A stretch of DNA of 64,000 nucleotides from Franzmannia qiaohouensis (GCF_031451695.1 NZ_JARWAM010000012.1:62001-126000); one strand, 5' to 3'; shown: positions 27,610-37,813, counted from the stretch's first letter. Program-made: numbers and translations. Notes: generated by a model not told the origin, from the sequence alone.

Positions 27610-28243
27610 AGACATCAAGCACAAGATAAACCTGTATAGACGCTACTCGTACTGGAAAAAGAATGGTTGTATTTACATACACATTCCCAAAGCTGCCGGT
27701 ACTAGCTTGAACAAGGCTATATATGGACGAACGTTAGGCCACTATACCGCTAGTGAGATCCAATCGCACTTTCCCAAGCTATTTGGTAAATCGTTTGTTT
27801 TTTCGTTTGTCAGAAATCCATGGGATCGTGTTCTATCGGCTTACCGTTTTGCAAAAGTAGGCAAAACTAATAGCATGGGGATGTATCGCCCAGAGCAGTA
27901 TAAGATTCCCGAGTTTGACAGCTTCGAGCGTTTTCTTTTTGAGTGGCTGGCTAAGCAGGAACTGCCCAAGGTGGATTTTGTTTTTCAGCCGCAGAGCAAA
28001 TTCATCGTTGATATGCATGGCCGGCTTTTGACCGATTATGTAGGCAAGGTTGAGTATCTTGACGCGGACATAAAGCATGTCGAAGGTAAGCTTGATAAAA
28101 AAATCAATGTCGGCCGCGAGAATACCACATCAGATCGTGCCGATTATCGTGATGACTATGTCAACAATGATATGATCGAGCTGGTCAGGTCTCTTTATCA
28201 GGACGATGCAGATCGGTTCGAATATGACTTCGACAAGAGTTGA
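27599..28243 (+). CDS. Sulfotransferase, PAPS-dependent, carbohydrate type
   Basis: A 214-residue protein with both PAPS-binding signatures of the Sulfotransfer_2 family: the 5'-phosphosulfate loop IYIHIPKAAGTSLNKAIYG near residue 25 and the 3'-phosphate motif FVRNPWDRVLSAYRFAK near residue 70. No signal peptide or membrane helix is visible, so it probably works in the cytoplasm on the lipid-linked unit. With cysD and cysNC about 2 kb upstream it forms a complete activated-sulfate and transfer module. Overlaps the preceding glycosyltransferase by 11 bases. Confidence 0.85.
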   Translation: MNSKDIKHKINLYRRYSYWKKNGCIYIHIPKAAGTSLNKAIYGRTLGHYTASEIQSHFPKLFGKSFVFSFVRNPWDRVLSAYRFAKVGKTNSMGMYRPEQYKIPEFDSFERFLFEWLAKQELPKVDFVFQPQSKFIVDMHGRLLTDYVGKVEYLDADIKHVEGKLDKKINVGRENTTSDRADYRDDYVNNDMIELVRSLYQDDADRFEYDFDKS

Positions 28244-28246
28244 TTT

Positions 28247-29329
28247 ATGAGAATTCTTCACATTATCTCTTCTGCAGCTGCGGGTGGAGCTGAAATTTAT
28301 GTTAGAGATCTTTCGGTTGAGATGGTCAAGGCTGGACATGAGGTGTTTATTCTTTTTCTAGACAGAGCCTCGGAAGCAGGAAGGGATGGTGGTTTTGAAG
28401 CTGGCTTTTTAAATGAAATTGAAAGCCATGGCATCGAGTATGACTTTATTGGCAAGGATGCTCGAAAGAGGCCGTGGCGCGGTGTCAGGAAAATCAATCA
28501 GGTGGCTGATAGATTTTCCCCGGATGTTGTGCACTGTCACTTGTATTATGCTGCCATTTTTTCGCTCTTCGTGAAAAATGCAAAAGTCGTTTACACCCAT
28601 CACAATATTCGCCTTGGTGCTAAATCGATAATTTACAAGCTGCTGGACATGAAAGTTTCCAGGTATATAGGTATCTGTCTAGCTTGCAAGAAGCTTCTAG
28701 AAGGTGTTTCTCGTAAGAAGGTCGAAAGAATCGATAATGGCGTGACACCGGAGCGCATTCAAAGACGTATACGAGGTGGTGAGCACTCGGCTGATGATAT
28801 AGTGCAGTTAATCAGTGTCGGAAGATTGTCTGATCAAAAAAACCTGTCGCTGATGATATCTTCACTAGCCAAATTAACCGACGCCCGTTATCACTTGAAA
28901 ATAGCCGGTGAAGGCGGGCTACGCGAAAGTTTGGAGCAGTTGGTGCGGGAAAAAGGGCTATCAGACCGTGTGGAGTTTCTGGGTAATGTTAGCAATGTAG
29001 ATGAGCTGCTTTACGATGCCGATGTCTTTGTCATGTCATCTGCCTGGGAGGGGCTACCGATTGCCCAGATAGAAGCGACTCTCAGTGGGCTTCCGGTTGT
29101 AGTGACCAACGTCGGAGGGTGTGCTGAAATCGTGCACAAAGCATGTAATGGCATTGTTGTCGACGAGTTGGATGAAGAGGGGTATGCTGCAGCATTACAA
29201 AAAATGCTGACGAATAGTGAGTTGCGCCATTTGCTCTCCCGCAACGCGCTTGATTACTCGGGTGATTACTTGATTAAAACTTCTGCCGATAAGCATATTG
29301 CCTTATACCAAGAAGCTATAACGGTCTGA
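28247..29329 (+). CDS. Family 4 (GT-B) glycosyltransferase
   Basis: A 360-residue retaining glycosyltransferase starting MRILHIISSAAAGGAEIYVRDLS. The donor domain has LISVGRLSDQKNLSLMISSL and MSSAWEGLPIAQIEATLSGLPVVVTNVGGCAEIV. Starts three bases after the sulfotransferase stop, so it is co-translated in the same low-GC block. Confidence 0.88.
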   Translation: MRILHIISSAAAGGAEIYVRDLSVEMVKAGHEVFILFLDRASEAGRDGGFEAGFLNEIESHGIEYDFIGKDARKRPWRGVRKINQVADRFSPDVVHCHLYYAAIFSLFVKNAKVVYTHHNIRLGAKSIIYKLLDMKVSRYIGICLACKKLLEGVSRKKVERIDNGVTPERIQRRIRGGEHSADDIVQLISVGRLSDQKNLSLMISSLAKLTDARYHLKIAGEGGLRESLEQLVREKGLSDRVEFLGNVSNVDELLYDADVFVMSSAWEGLPIAQIEATLSGLPVVVTNVGGCAEIVHKACNGIVVDELDEEGYAAALQKMLTNSELRHLLSRNALDYSGDYLIKTSADKHIALYQEAITV

Positions 29330-29353
29330 CACTGGCCCTTTGACGAGACATAT

Positions 29354-30595
29354 ATGATACCGGCACTTTTTGTTGTTGTGATGCTTGCGCTGTCATTCGT
29401 TTTTTGCTTGATGGTGTCCATGAAGCATCGTTGGCTGCTATGGCCTATCATGGTTGGCTTTGCGTTTCGGGCTTTATTGATGGTGCTTGACTACTACGGT
29501 ATCTTTTCTCCTCCTGGGGCGGAGGGCGATGCTGTCGTTTTCACCAGAACAGCATATCAATGGTCTTTGCTGGACTGGGATCGTCTGTTTAACACTTTCA
29601 ACTATAGTGCTTCTTACGTATACAGTACTATTGGCGCGGTTTTTCTAAAGGCATTTGGTTATAATCACTTCGTATTGCCTGTGCTGAATTTCCTGGCAGG
29701 CTTGATAGGGATATTTCTCACCGGCATCATGGCGTACCGCTTGTGGGGTAGGAAGCCCGCAATCATCAGTGCCTATATCATGGCACTGTTTCCTTTTGCA
29801 GCATTCAACTCGGTGATAGCACTACGCGAAGAGTTTTCCATCGTCGTTTTTCTACTGGGCGTATATTTCTTCCTTAACTGGGTGTCTGGTAAAGGGACTA
29901 TCTGGATATTTGCAGCCTTCTCCATGTTTGCCGTGGCGCTGATGATTCACCCGGGATGGATTGGGGCCATGGTGGGTATTGCCTTGTACTTGGGATACTT
30001 TTCGTTCAGAACACTGGTGTCGTCGATCAAGGGCGGGGCGACGACTCGTCAAGTGGCCAGCAAGTTCTTCTCTGCTGTGGCGCTTTTCGCCGTGGCCATG
30101 CTGATTGTCGTAGGTAGCGGTGGTATCAACTTGGCTAAAGGGATCACCATCGGAGGGGATGATGACGACGGGGGCGTAGAGGAGCTCATCGAGTCTCGTT
30201 TCCAGAGGGAGGGCCGTGGTGGTTCGGCGTATCCTAGCTTTGTTGCACGAGGTAATCCCTATGCCCAGCCGTGGCTGATCCCCATGCGGGTGGCCTACTT
30301 CACGTTCTCACCCTTTCCTTGGGATTTACGTAGCCCGCGTCAATTGATGGGTGTCTTGGCCTCGGGCATGTACATGTTTCTTGCTTGGCGCCTATATAAG
30401 GGCTGGCATCGAGTCAGGCGCAAGGAGGAGTGTCTTGCGCTGATGTTCATGGCGGGCGCATTGATCTTCGTATTCGCTATCGGGGTGACCAATATCGGCA
30501 CGGCTATTAGGCATCGGACGAAATTCCTGGCTCTCTGCACGCTGCTGGCCGCTTCGTCCTTCGATAGATTATCCATCCGTTTGAGAAGGCATTGA
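29354..30595 (+). CDS. Polytopic membrane protein, candidate polysaccharide polymerase (Wzy)
   Basis: A 413-residue protein with roughly ten hydrophobic segments (ALFVVVMLALSFVFCLMV at the N-terminus) and a large acidic periplasmic loop around residues 260-300 (GGDDDDGGVEELIE). No signature motif is recognised. A Wzx flippase and a Wzc co-polymerase are encoded nearby and a polymerase is otherwise missing from the EPS block, so this is the best Wzy candidate. A GT39-like membrane glycosyltransferase is the alternative (the N-terminal half has a weak resemblance). Confidence 0.6.
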   Translation: MIPALFVVVMLALSFVFCLMVSMKHRWLLWPIMVGFAFRALLMVLDYYGIFSPPGAEGDAVVFTRTAYQWSLLDWDRLFNTFNYSASYVYSTIGAVFLKAFGYNHFVLPVLNFLAGLIGIFLTGIMAYRLWGRKPAIISAYIMALFPFAAFNSVIALREEFSIVVFLLGVYFFLNWVSGKGTIWIFAAFSMFAVALMIHPGWIGAMVGIALYLGYFSFRTLVSSIKGGATTRQVASKFFSAVALFAVAMLIVVGSGGINLAKGITIGGDDDDGGVEELIESRFQREGRGGSAYPSFVARGNPYAQPWLIPMRVAYFTFSPFPWDLRSPRQLMGVLASGMYMFLAWRLYKGWHRVRRKEECLALMFMAGALIFVFAIGVTNIGTAIRHRTKFLALCTLLAASSFDRLSIRLRRH

Positions 30596-30598
30596 TTC

Positions 30599-31711
30599 GT
30601 GGATTTATTGATCATCGCAGGGAATGCGCGCTCCCTGATCGCCAACCGTGGGGACCTGGTAAAAGAGATGCAGGCACGAGGGCTGGTCGTGGCGGCGGCG
30701 GTGCCCACCGCCGACTACCTGCCTGAGGTCGAGGCGTTGGGCATCGAGATCCACCCGATCGAAATGGGGCGTACCGGCATCAATCCGCTACATGATATCA
30801 AGACGCTGTGGTCGCTTTATCGCCTGATCCGCCGGCTCAAGCCCAAGGCGGTATTCGGCTATACCATCAAGCCGGTTGTATACGGCAGCCTGGCGGCCAA
30901 GGCTGCGGGAGTGCCGCGCATCTACTCGATGATTACCGGTTTGGGCCATGTGTTCACGACTGACAGCCCCAAGAATCGTCGCTTGCAGAAAGTAGTGTCG
31001 TGGCTGTATCGAGCCGGCCTTGCCTGCAACCGCAAGGTGTTTTTCCAGAATCCCGATGACCTCCAGGAATTTACCGAGCGCGGCATCCTGCGCGATCCCG
31101 GCAAGGCCGTGCGCACCTACGGGTCAGGGGTGGATATGCAGCGCTTTACCGCCACCCCACTGCCGGAAGGGGATTTGACGTTCCTGTTCATCGGGCGGCT
31201 GTTGACCGAGAAAGGCGTGGCAGAGTTCTGCGAGGCAGCTGGCCAGTTGCGTACCGAATACCCCGCGACGCGTTTTATTGCGGTCGGCCCGCACGACCCC
31301 AACCTGCCACACTCCTGCTCTGTCGAAGACCTCGAACGCTGGAAGCAGGAGGCGTGCGTGGAGTTCATCGGCGGCGTGTCAGACGTTCGGCCGTGGATAG
31401 CGCAGTGCTCCGTGTTCGTGCTGCCCTCGTATCGCGAGGGGACGCCACGCTCGGTGCTCGAGGCGATGAGCATGCGGCGGCCAATCATCACCAGCGATGC
31501 GCCGGGCTGTCGGGAGACGGTGGAAGATGGTGTAAACGGCTTTCTGGTCGCGCCACGCACCAGTGGGCCCTTGCTGGAGGCGATGCGACGCTTCGTCGAG
31601 GAGCCAGCGCTGGTGCCGCAGATGGCCGAGGCGTCCTGGACACTGGTCGAGCGTCACTACGACGTTCGCAAGGTGAATAAAGTGATTCTAGAGGCAATGG
31701 AGTTGGCATGA
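30599..31711 (+). CDS. Family 4 (GT-B) glycosyltransferase, PglA-like
   Basis: A 370-residue retaining glycosyltransferase that starts at GTG 30599, three bases after the membrane protein's stop. The N-terminus LLIIAGNARSLIANRGDLVKEM and VFGYTIKPVVYGSLAAKAAGV resemble the glycosyltransferases that add the second sugar after a PglC-type transferase. The donor domain has FLFIGRLLTEKGVAEF and LPSYREGTPRSVLEAMSMRRP. It overlaps by four bases the initiating transferase, so the two probably act in sequence. GC returns to the high level here. Confidence 0.88.
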   Translation: MDLLIIAGNARSLIANRGDLVKEMQARGLVVAAAVPTADYLPEVEALGIEIHPIEMGRTGINPLHDIKTLWSLYRLIRRLKPKAVFGYTIKPVVYGSLAAKAAGVPRIYSMITGLGHVFTTDSPKNRRLQKVVSWLYRAGLACNRKVFFQNPDDLQEFTERGILRDPGKAVRTYGSGVDMQRFTATPLPEGDLTFLFIGRLLTEKGVAEFCEAAGQLRTEYPATRFIAVGPHDPNLPHSCSVEDLERWKQEACVEFIGGVSDVRPWIAQCSVFVLPSYREGTPRSVLEAMSMRRPIITSDAPGCRETVEDGVNGFLVAPRTSGPLLEAMRRFVEEPALVPQMAEASWTLVERHYDVRKVNKVILEAMELA

Positions 31712-32376
31712 GGGAAGGCATCAAACGACTTTTCGATGTGATTGCCAGCGGAGCGGGCTTGATCGTGCTGGCACCGCTGCTGCTGCTGGTCGCGGTGTGG
31801 ATCAAGCTGGATAGCGCGGGGCCGGTGTTTTTCATGCAGCAGCGCGCCGGGCGCAATGAACGGCCGTTCAGCATCTTCAAGTTTCGTACCATGCAGCATC
31901 GTGCGCCGGAGAGCATCGACCAGCATCAGGAGCAGGTGGTAAGCGCAGGGCACGACCCGCGAATTACCCGGGCCGGCCGTATCATTCGCGCCACCAGCCT
32001 CGATGAACTGCCGCAGCTTATCAATATCTTCAAGGGTGACATGAGCGTGGTCGGGCCTCGGCCGGTGCTGATGGAGCAGACCGAGGTGGTGCCGCCGGGA
32101 TACAAATCGCGCTTCAGCGTGCGGCCAGGGCTGACCGGCCTTGCCCAGGTCAGAGGTCGGCGCAGCCTGGGCTGGCTGGAGCAGCTGGCCCACGATGCCG
32201 AGTACGTCGAGAAGCAGAGCCTGGCACTGGATCTCAAGATCCTGTTGCTGACGGTCAAGGTGGTGGTGATGGGCAGTGGAATCTATGGTGAGCCGGGGCT
32301 CAATTGGCGCACCTATCGTGACCGGTTGAATGGGCAGCCGCCCAAGGACAGCGACGTTGAGGAGGCCATGCGATGA
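31708..32376 (+). CDS. Initiating undecaprenyl-phosphate sugar-1-phosphate transferase
   Basis: A 222-residue monotopic phosphoglycosyltransferase of the small PglC/WcaJ-catalytic-domain type. It begins with one re-entrant hydrophobic helix (LFDVIASGAGLIVLAPLLLLVAV, about 8-30) and has the family core FSIFKFRTM, SLDELPQLINIFKGDMSVVGPRP and RPGLTGLAQVRGR. It transfers a sugar-1-phosphate from UDP-sugar to undecaprenyl phosphate, starting the EPS repeat unit. Overlaps both neighbours by four bases. Confidence 0.93.
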   Translation: MREGIKRLFDVIASGAGLIVLAPLLLLVAVWIKLDSAGPVFFMQQRAGRNERPFSIFKFRTMQHRAPESIDQHQEQVVSAGHDPRITRAGRIIRATSLDELPQLINIFKGDMSVVGPRPVLMEQTEVVPPGYKSRFSVRPGLTGLAQVRGRRSLGWLEQLAHDAEYVEKQSLALDLKILLLTVKVVVMGSGIYGEPGLNWRTYRDRLNGQPPKDSDVEEAMR

Positions 32377-33206
32377 GCCAGCTCAACTTCATGATGATTA
32401 CGGCAAGCCCGGATGTGGCCGCGTTCATCGAGCAGCATGACGTGGCGCGCATCTTCATGGATCAGGAGGTGCTGGGGAAGGCCGAGCGTCAGGGGCACCT
32501 GGACACCCACAAGGCGGCGCACTCCCTCGAAGAGATTGCTGCGGTCGCGGCGGTGCTGAAACGCGCGGAGCTGATGGTGCGGCTGAATCCGCTCAATGCA
32601 TCGACCCGCGAAGAAGTGGAGGGTGCGCTAGACCACGGCGCGCAGCGTTTGATGTTGCCGATGTTCTCCACTCGCGAGGAGGTTGGCAGGTTCCTGGACA
32701 TGGTCAATGGGCGCGTCCCCGTGACGTTTCTGGCCGAGACGGCCGCCTCGCTGGTGCGGTTACCCGACTGGATCGGCTTGCTGACGCCGGGGCATGATGA
32801 AGTGCACATCGGCCTCAACGATCTCTCCTTGAGCATGGGCCTGGGCTTTCTGTTCGAGCCCATGGCGGCACGCTTGCTGGACCCTGCTGCGGCACAACTC
32901 AACCAGGCTGGGGTGGCGTGGGGCGTCGGTGGCGTCGCGCGGATTGGGCAGGGCGAGCTACCCGCCGAAACCGTGCTTGGCGAGCACGTGCGGCTTGGCT
33001 CGCAGTGGATCATCCTGTCGCGGGCATTCCACGCCGGAGCCGCGACATCGGCAGGCCTGCTTGAAACGCTCGACTTCCCCGCCGAGATCGCCAAGCTGCG
33101 CCAGGCCGAGGCGCACTGGCGCAGCGCCGACGAATCCTCACTACTGGAGAATCAGCGCCAACTCGCCGAGTGTGCCTACCGCTTGGGTAGCCGGGGAGCT
33201 GCATGA
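32373..33206 (+). CDS. HpcH/HpaI-type aldolase / citrate-lyase-like protein
   Basis: A 277-residue TIM-barrel-type protein resembling the aldolase/citrate lyase superfamily. Visible landmarks are ELMVRLNPLN, GAQRLMLPMFSTREEVGRF (the conserved proline-methionine strand), VTFLAETAASLVRL and HIGLNDLSLSMG, where the E and the N-D supply metal and substrate contacts. These enzymes make or cleave C-C bonds with pyruvate-like substrates. It overlaps the next gene, a hydroxyacid dehydrogenase, by four bases, suggesting the two build a small acid used to decorate the polymer. Substrate unknown. Confidence 0.72.
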   Translation: MSQLNFMMITASPDVAAFIEQHDVARIFMDQEVLGKAERQGHLDTHKAAHSLEEIAAVAAVLKRAELMVRLNPLNASTREEVEGALDHGAQRLMLPMFSTREEVGRFLDMVNGRVPVTFLAETAASLVRLPDWIGLLTPGHDEVHIGLNDLSLSMGLGFLFEPMAARLLDPAAAQLNQAGVAWGVGGVARIGQGELPAETVLGEHVRLGSQWIILSRAFHAGAATSAGLLETLDFPAEIAKLRQAEAHWRSADESSLLENQRQLAECAYRLGSRGAA

Positions 33207-34180
33207 TGCCGCCACCCATCCAGCGCGTACTCTACCTCCAGAAAGCCGAGGTGCTTGCACAGCAGCGCGTCCTGGTGACCGACACCCTGCGGGCAGCGCT
33301 ACCCGAGGCGGAGCTCCTTTTTGCCGACAGCGTTGAGGCCGTGCCGGCCCATGCCGAGGTAGATGTGGTGATTACCCCGACGCTGCCGTGGCTGCCCGAT
33401 GCGTTGGCAAGGCTCGGCACGTATCGCTGGCTGCACTTTCTCTCCGCCGGCGTGGAAAAGATCTGGTCGATGGATTTCGACAAGTCCTCGATCTGGATGA
33501 CCAAGAGCAGCGGCGTACACGGGGCGCCGATGAGCGAGTACGCCATCGGTGCCATGCTCTACTTCACCAAGCAGTTCGGCCGCTTTCACGATCAGGCCAG
33601 GCAGGCGCTATGGCAGCGCAGCTGGCTGGGCGAGCTGACCGGTAGCCAGCTCACCGTGCTGGGGCTTGGCCATATCGGCCAGAGCCTTGCACGGCGCGCC
33701 AAGGCGTTCGATATGCAGGTGGTGGGCACTCAGCGCACACCTCGCGCCATCGCCGGCGTCGACAGGGTGGTGACGCTGGAGGAGATCGGGCCGGAACTGG
33801 CGCGCACCGATTTTCTGGTCGTCTGCCTGCCACTGACTCAGGCCACCTATGGGGTGGTGAGCGATGCGCTGTTGGCTCAGCTCAAGCCTGGCGCGGTGCT
33901 CGTCGATATCTCGCGTGGTGGGGTGGTAAACGGCGAGGCGCTATTGCGGGCCTTGGACAGCGGCACGCTCAAGGGCGCCGCCCTGGATGTCTTCGAGCAG
34001 CAGCCATTGCCTGCCGAGTCGCCACTATGGAAACGCAGCGACCTGCTGATCACGCCGCACGTGTCGGGCACCACGCCGTTCTACCTCGAGAGAGCGATTG
34101 GGGTGTTCACCGATAACCTGCGTGCCTACCAGCAGGGCAAACCCTTTACTACGGCGGTGAGCATCGATGCCGGATACTGA
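33203..34180 (+). CDS. D-2-hydroxyacid dehydrogenase family protein
   Basis: A 325-residue NAD(P)-dependent oxidoreductase. It has the Rossmann motif TVLGLGHIGQSLARRAKAF near residue 152, DFLVVCLPLTQATYGVVSD, DISRGGVVNGEALLRALDSG (catalytic Arg region) and the catalytic histidine in LLITPHVSGTTPFY. It interconverts a 2-keto acid and a 2-hydroxy acid. Paired with the overlapping aldolase-like gene, it may produce a hydroxyacid substituent for the EPS; that role is inference. Confidence 0.85.
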   Translation: MMPPPIQRVLYLQKAEVLAQQRVLVTDTLRAALPEAELLFADSVEAVPAHAEVDVVITPTLPWLPDALARLGTYRWLHFLSAGVEKIWSMDFDKSSIWMTKSSGVHGAPMSEYAIGAMLYFTKQFGRFHDQARQALWQRSWLGELTGSQLTVLGLGHIGQSLARRAKAFDMQVVGTQRTPRAIAGVDRVVTLEEIGPELARTDFLVVCLPLTQATYGVVSDALLAQLKPGAVLVDISRGGVVNGEALLRALDSGTLKGAALDVFEQQPLPAESPLWKRSDLLITPHVSGTTPFYLERAIGVFTDNLRAYQQGKPFTTAVSIDAGY

Positions 34181-35233
34181 TATGCAGCAAGGCAAGATTC
34201 TTGTCACGGGGGGCGCGGGATATATTGGCTCGCACACCGCGCTGGCCCTTCTCGAGGCGGGATACGAGGTGGTGGTGCTGGACAGCCTCGTCAATGCATC
34301 GCGGGAGGCGCTGCGCCGCGTCGAGCAGATTACCGGCCGCGCCTTGACCTTCATCGAGGGCGACGTGCGCGATCGCGCATGCCTGGACACGCTCTTCAGC
34401 GAGCACGCGATTCATGCGGTGATTCATTTCGCGGGTCTGAAAGCCGTCGGCGAAAGTGTCGCGCAGCCGCTGGCCTATTACGACACCAACGTCAACGGCT
34501 CCTTGACGCTGTGCCAAGCGATGCAGCAGGCCGGGGTTTTCCGCCTGGTGTTCAGCTCCTCGGCCACGGTCTATGGGCCCGACGCGCCGGTGCCGTACCA
34601 CGAGAGCATGCCACGTGGCCGTACCTCGAACCCCTATGGCACGTCCAAGGCGATGGTGGAACAGGCCCTCGAGGATCTGGTGCTGAGTGACGGGCGCTGG
34701 TGCGTGGCGCTGCTACGCTACTTCAACCCTATCGGCGCGCACCCGTCGGGCAAGCTGGGGGAGGACCCGCAGGGCATTCCCAATAACCTGATGCCCTACA
34801 TCGCCCAGGTGGCGGTTGGGCGCCGGCCCTCGTTGACGGTGTTTGGCAACGACTATGCCACCGCAGATGGCACCTGTGTGAGGGATTACCTGCACGTGAT
34901 GGATCTAGCGGAGGGGCATGTCAGTGCGCTGGGGCGCCTGCACGAGCCCGGCACGCATGTCTATAACCTGGGGACCGGCCAGGGGCTTTCCGTACTGGAG
35001 GTCGTCGAGGCGTTCGCGCGTATCAGCGAGCGGCCGATTCCCTACCACTTTGCACCGCGCCGCGAAGGGGACCTGGCGGCGTTCTGGGCGGACCCGCACA
35101 AGGCCCACCGAGAGATGGGCTGGCAGGCGCTTCGCGGCCTCGACGAGATGATGGCCGACACCTGGCGCTGGCAGCGCCATAACCCCAACGGGTATCGCAC
35201 CGAGATCAACACACCATCACAAGGGACATCGCA

Positions 35234-35240
<7 letters not shown>
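34167..35240 (+). CDS. galE: UDP-glucose 4-epimerase
   Basis: Interconverts UDP-glucose and UDP-galactose (possibly also the N-acetyl forms). The 357-residue protein has ILVTGGAGYIGSHTALALLEAGYEVV-type start, VIHFAGLKAVGESV, the catalytic SSSATVYG and YGTSKAMVEQ (Y-x3-K), and LRYFNPIGAHPSG, all GalE signatures. The start overlaps the preceding stop; an ATG at 34182 is an alternative. It overlaps the following dehydrogenase by seven bases. Confidence 0.93.
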
Positions 35241-36507
<1,267 letters not shown>

Positions 36508-36511
<4 letters not shown>

Positions 36512-37446
36512 GGCCACGCTACCACTATCACACCTATGGGTTTGATATTGCCTCCCAGATACCGCTGCCAGAGCTCACCGAGACCCCACCCTGCGCTTCA
36601 CCGGATGTCGAGATAGTGGTCGGCGAGGTCGAGGATGTATTGGAGGGGGGCAGGGCGGTCAACCAGTGGCTGCAGCTGGGTGAGCGTCAATGCCAGGTGC
36701 GGGTCGATGGCATCGCCCGCTATCGCATTGAAGACGGCCGGCGGATCGTCGTCGACCGGCGTGACTCAGGCAGTGGCGACGAGCCGGCTGCGCCCTCCGA
36801 TATCCGCGTCTACTTGTTGGGTACCGCCTTTGGCGTGCTGGCGCACCAGCGTGGCTGGCTGCCGCTGCATGTCAGCGCCATCAAGGCACCCGGCGGCGTA
36901 TGGGCCTTTACCGGCGAATCCGGTGCTGGCAAGTCCACCCTCAGCGCCTGGCTGCATCACTATCATGGGTGTGAGCTGGTCACCGATGATGTGGCCGTCG
37001 TAAAGCCTGCCGATGCCGAGCCGCTGCTCTACCCTGGCCCGCGCAAGGTCAAGCTGTGGAAGCAGACGCTGGCAGCGCTTGAGTGGGATACCCAGGGCGC
37101 GCAGCGCGATCTGACGCGCGTCGACAAGTTCCACCTGACGCTCGAGGCAAGCCAGGCATCACGGCCTGAGCCCCTCAGGGCGTTGGTGGTGCTGGAACGG
37201 GGAGGCGGCGATGAGCCCGTGCAACTGACGGAAGTGCAGGGACCCGAAGCTCTGTTTCTGCTGCTCGAAGCGCTCTATCGACCCGAACTGGGTCGCCCGT
37301 ATAACCCGCCAGAGGCGATGATGCGGGATTGCCAGGCGCTGGCCGAGCGCATACGCGTCTACCGCTACCGACGCCCCTGGGATCTGCAGGAGGTATCTCG
37401 CTCTCTCGAGCCACTTTTGCATCAGATGGATTTGACTATTGCTTAG
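36508..37446 (+). CDS. HPr-kinase-like RiPP tailoring kinase, paralogue 1
   Basis: A 312-residue protein with an HprK-like C-terminal P-loop, GESGAGKSTLSAW near residue 140, followed by CELVTDDVAVV (Walker-B-like Asp pair) and YPGPRKVKLWKQ. Its N-terminal HYHTYGFDIASQIPLPEL region matches the pattern of HPr-kinase homologues found in lasso-peptide clusters. Such kinases are known to phosphorylate the C-terminal serine of lasso precursors. Start is a GTG overlapping the TviB-like stop. The adjacent 56-residue peptide and precursors A1 and A2 all end in Ser. Confidence 0.82.
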
Positions 37447-37524
37447 GACGATTTATAGTGTAACCGCAGGTTATTTTTTGTTAATAAAAACACTGTTTGT
37501 TATCCGCAATCAGGAGAAAAGATC

Positions 37525-37695
37525 ATGCAGGGTTCCGAAAGCCGTAAGGCATACGAGTCACCCGCTGTGGTAGCCATCGGCTCCATGGCAGAAAAAACTG
37601 AATTTTGGGGCTGGAAGCACTATCTGTGGCAGAGAAAGCTGGATCATTGGCGTTCCAAGAAGCCAAGCTATCCGGATGAGCCCGAGTACTCATGA
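37525..37695 (+). CDS. 56-residue peptide with lasso-type leader (A3), non-lasso core
   Basis: Small gene with an AGGAG ribosome-binding site ten bases before its ATG. The leader matches YxxPxVxxxGxxxxxTx exactly: Tyr10, Pro13, Val15, Gly19, Thr25. After Thr25-Glu26 the predicted core begins FWGWKHYLW, with no Asp or Glu at positions 7-9 to accept a macrolactam and no small residue at position 1. The segment is rich in Trp (28, 30, 35, 42) and Lys/Arg, and ends EPEYS with C-terminal Ser. It is flanked by two HPr-kinase paralogues and followed directly by a perfect intrinsic terminator. It is either a non-lasso RiPP substrate of those kinases or a helper/decoy peptide. Confidence 0.75.
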   Translation: MQGSESRKAYESPAVVAIGSMAEKTEFWGWKHYLWQRKLDHWRSKKPSYPDEPEYS

Positions 37696-37718
37696 TGCAA
37701 GGGCACTAGCCACTCACG

Positions 37719-37752
37719 GCCTGCGGCGCCTCGGCGCCGCAGGCTTGTTTCT
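37719..37752 (+). terminator. Intrinsic terminator after peptide A3
   Basis: A perfect 12-bp stem, GCCTGCGGCGCC (37719-37730) paired with GGCGCCGCAGGC (37733-37744), with a two-base gap between arms and a T-rich run TTGTTTCT after it. It lies 24 bases past the A3 stop and before the second HPr-kinase-like gene. It would let the small peptide be made in excess over the downstream kinase. Confidence 0.85.
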
Positions 37753-37813
37753 GCGGTGGCGGTGGCGTAGGGGGCAGTGCTTACGAGCACGATAGAATAA
37801 GGGAGTTTGGATA

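Noticed and set aside
37525..37695. A3 as an ordinary lasso precursor
   Set aside because: No Asp or Glu at core positions 7-9 and a bulky residue at position 1, so ring closure is not expected despite the leader.
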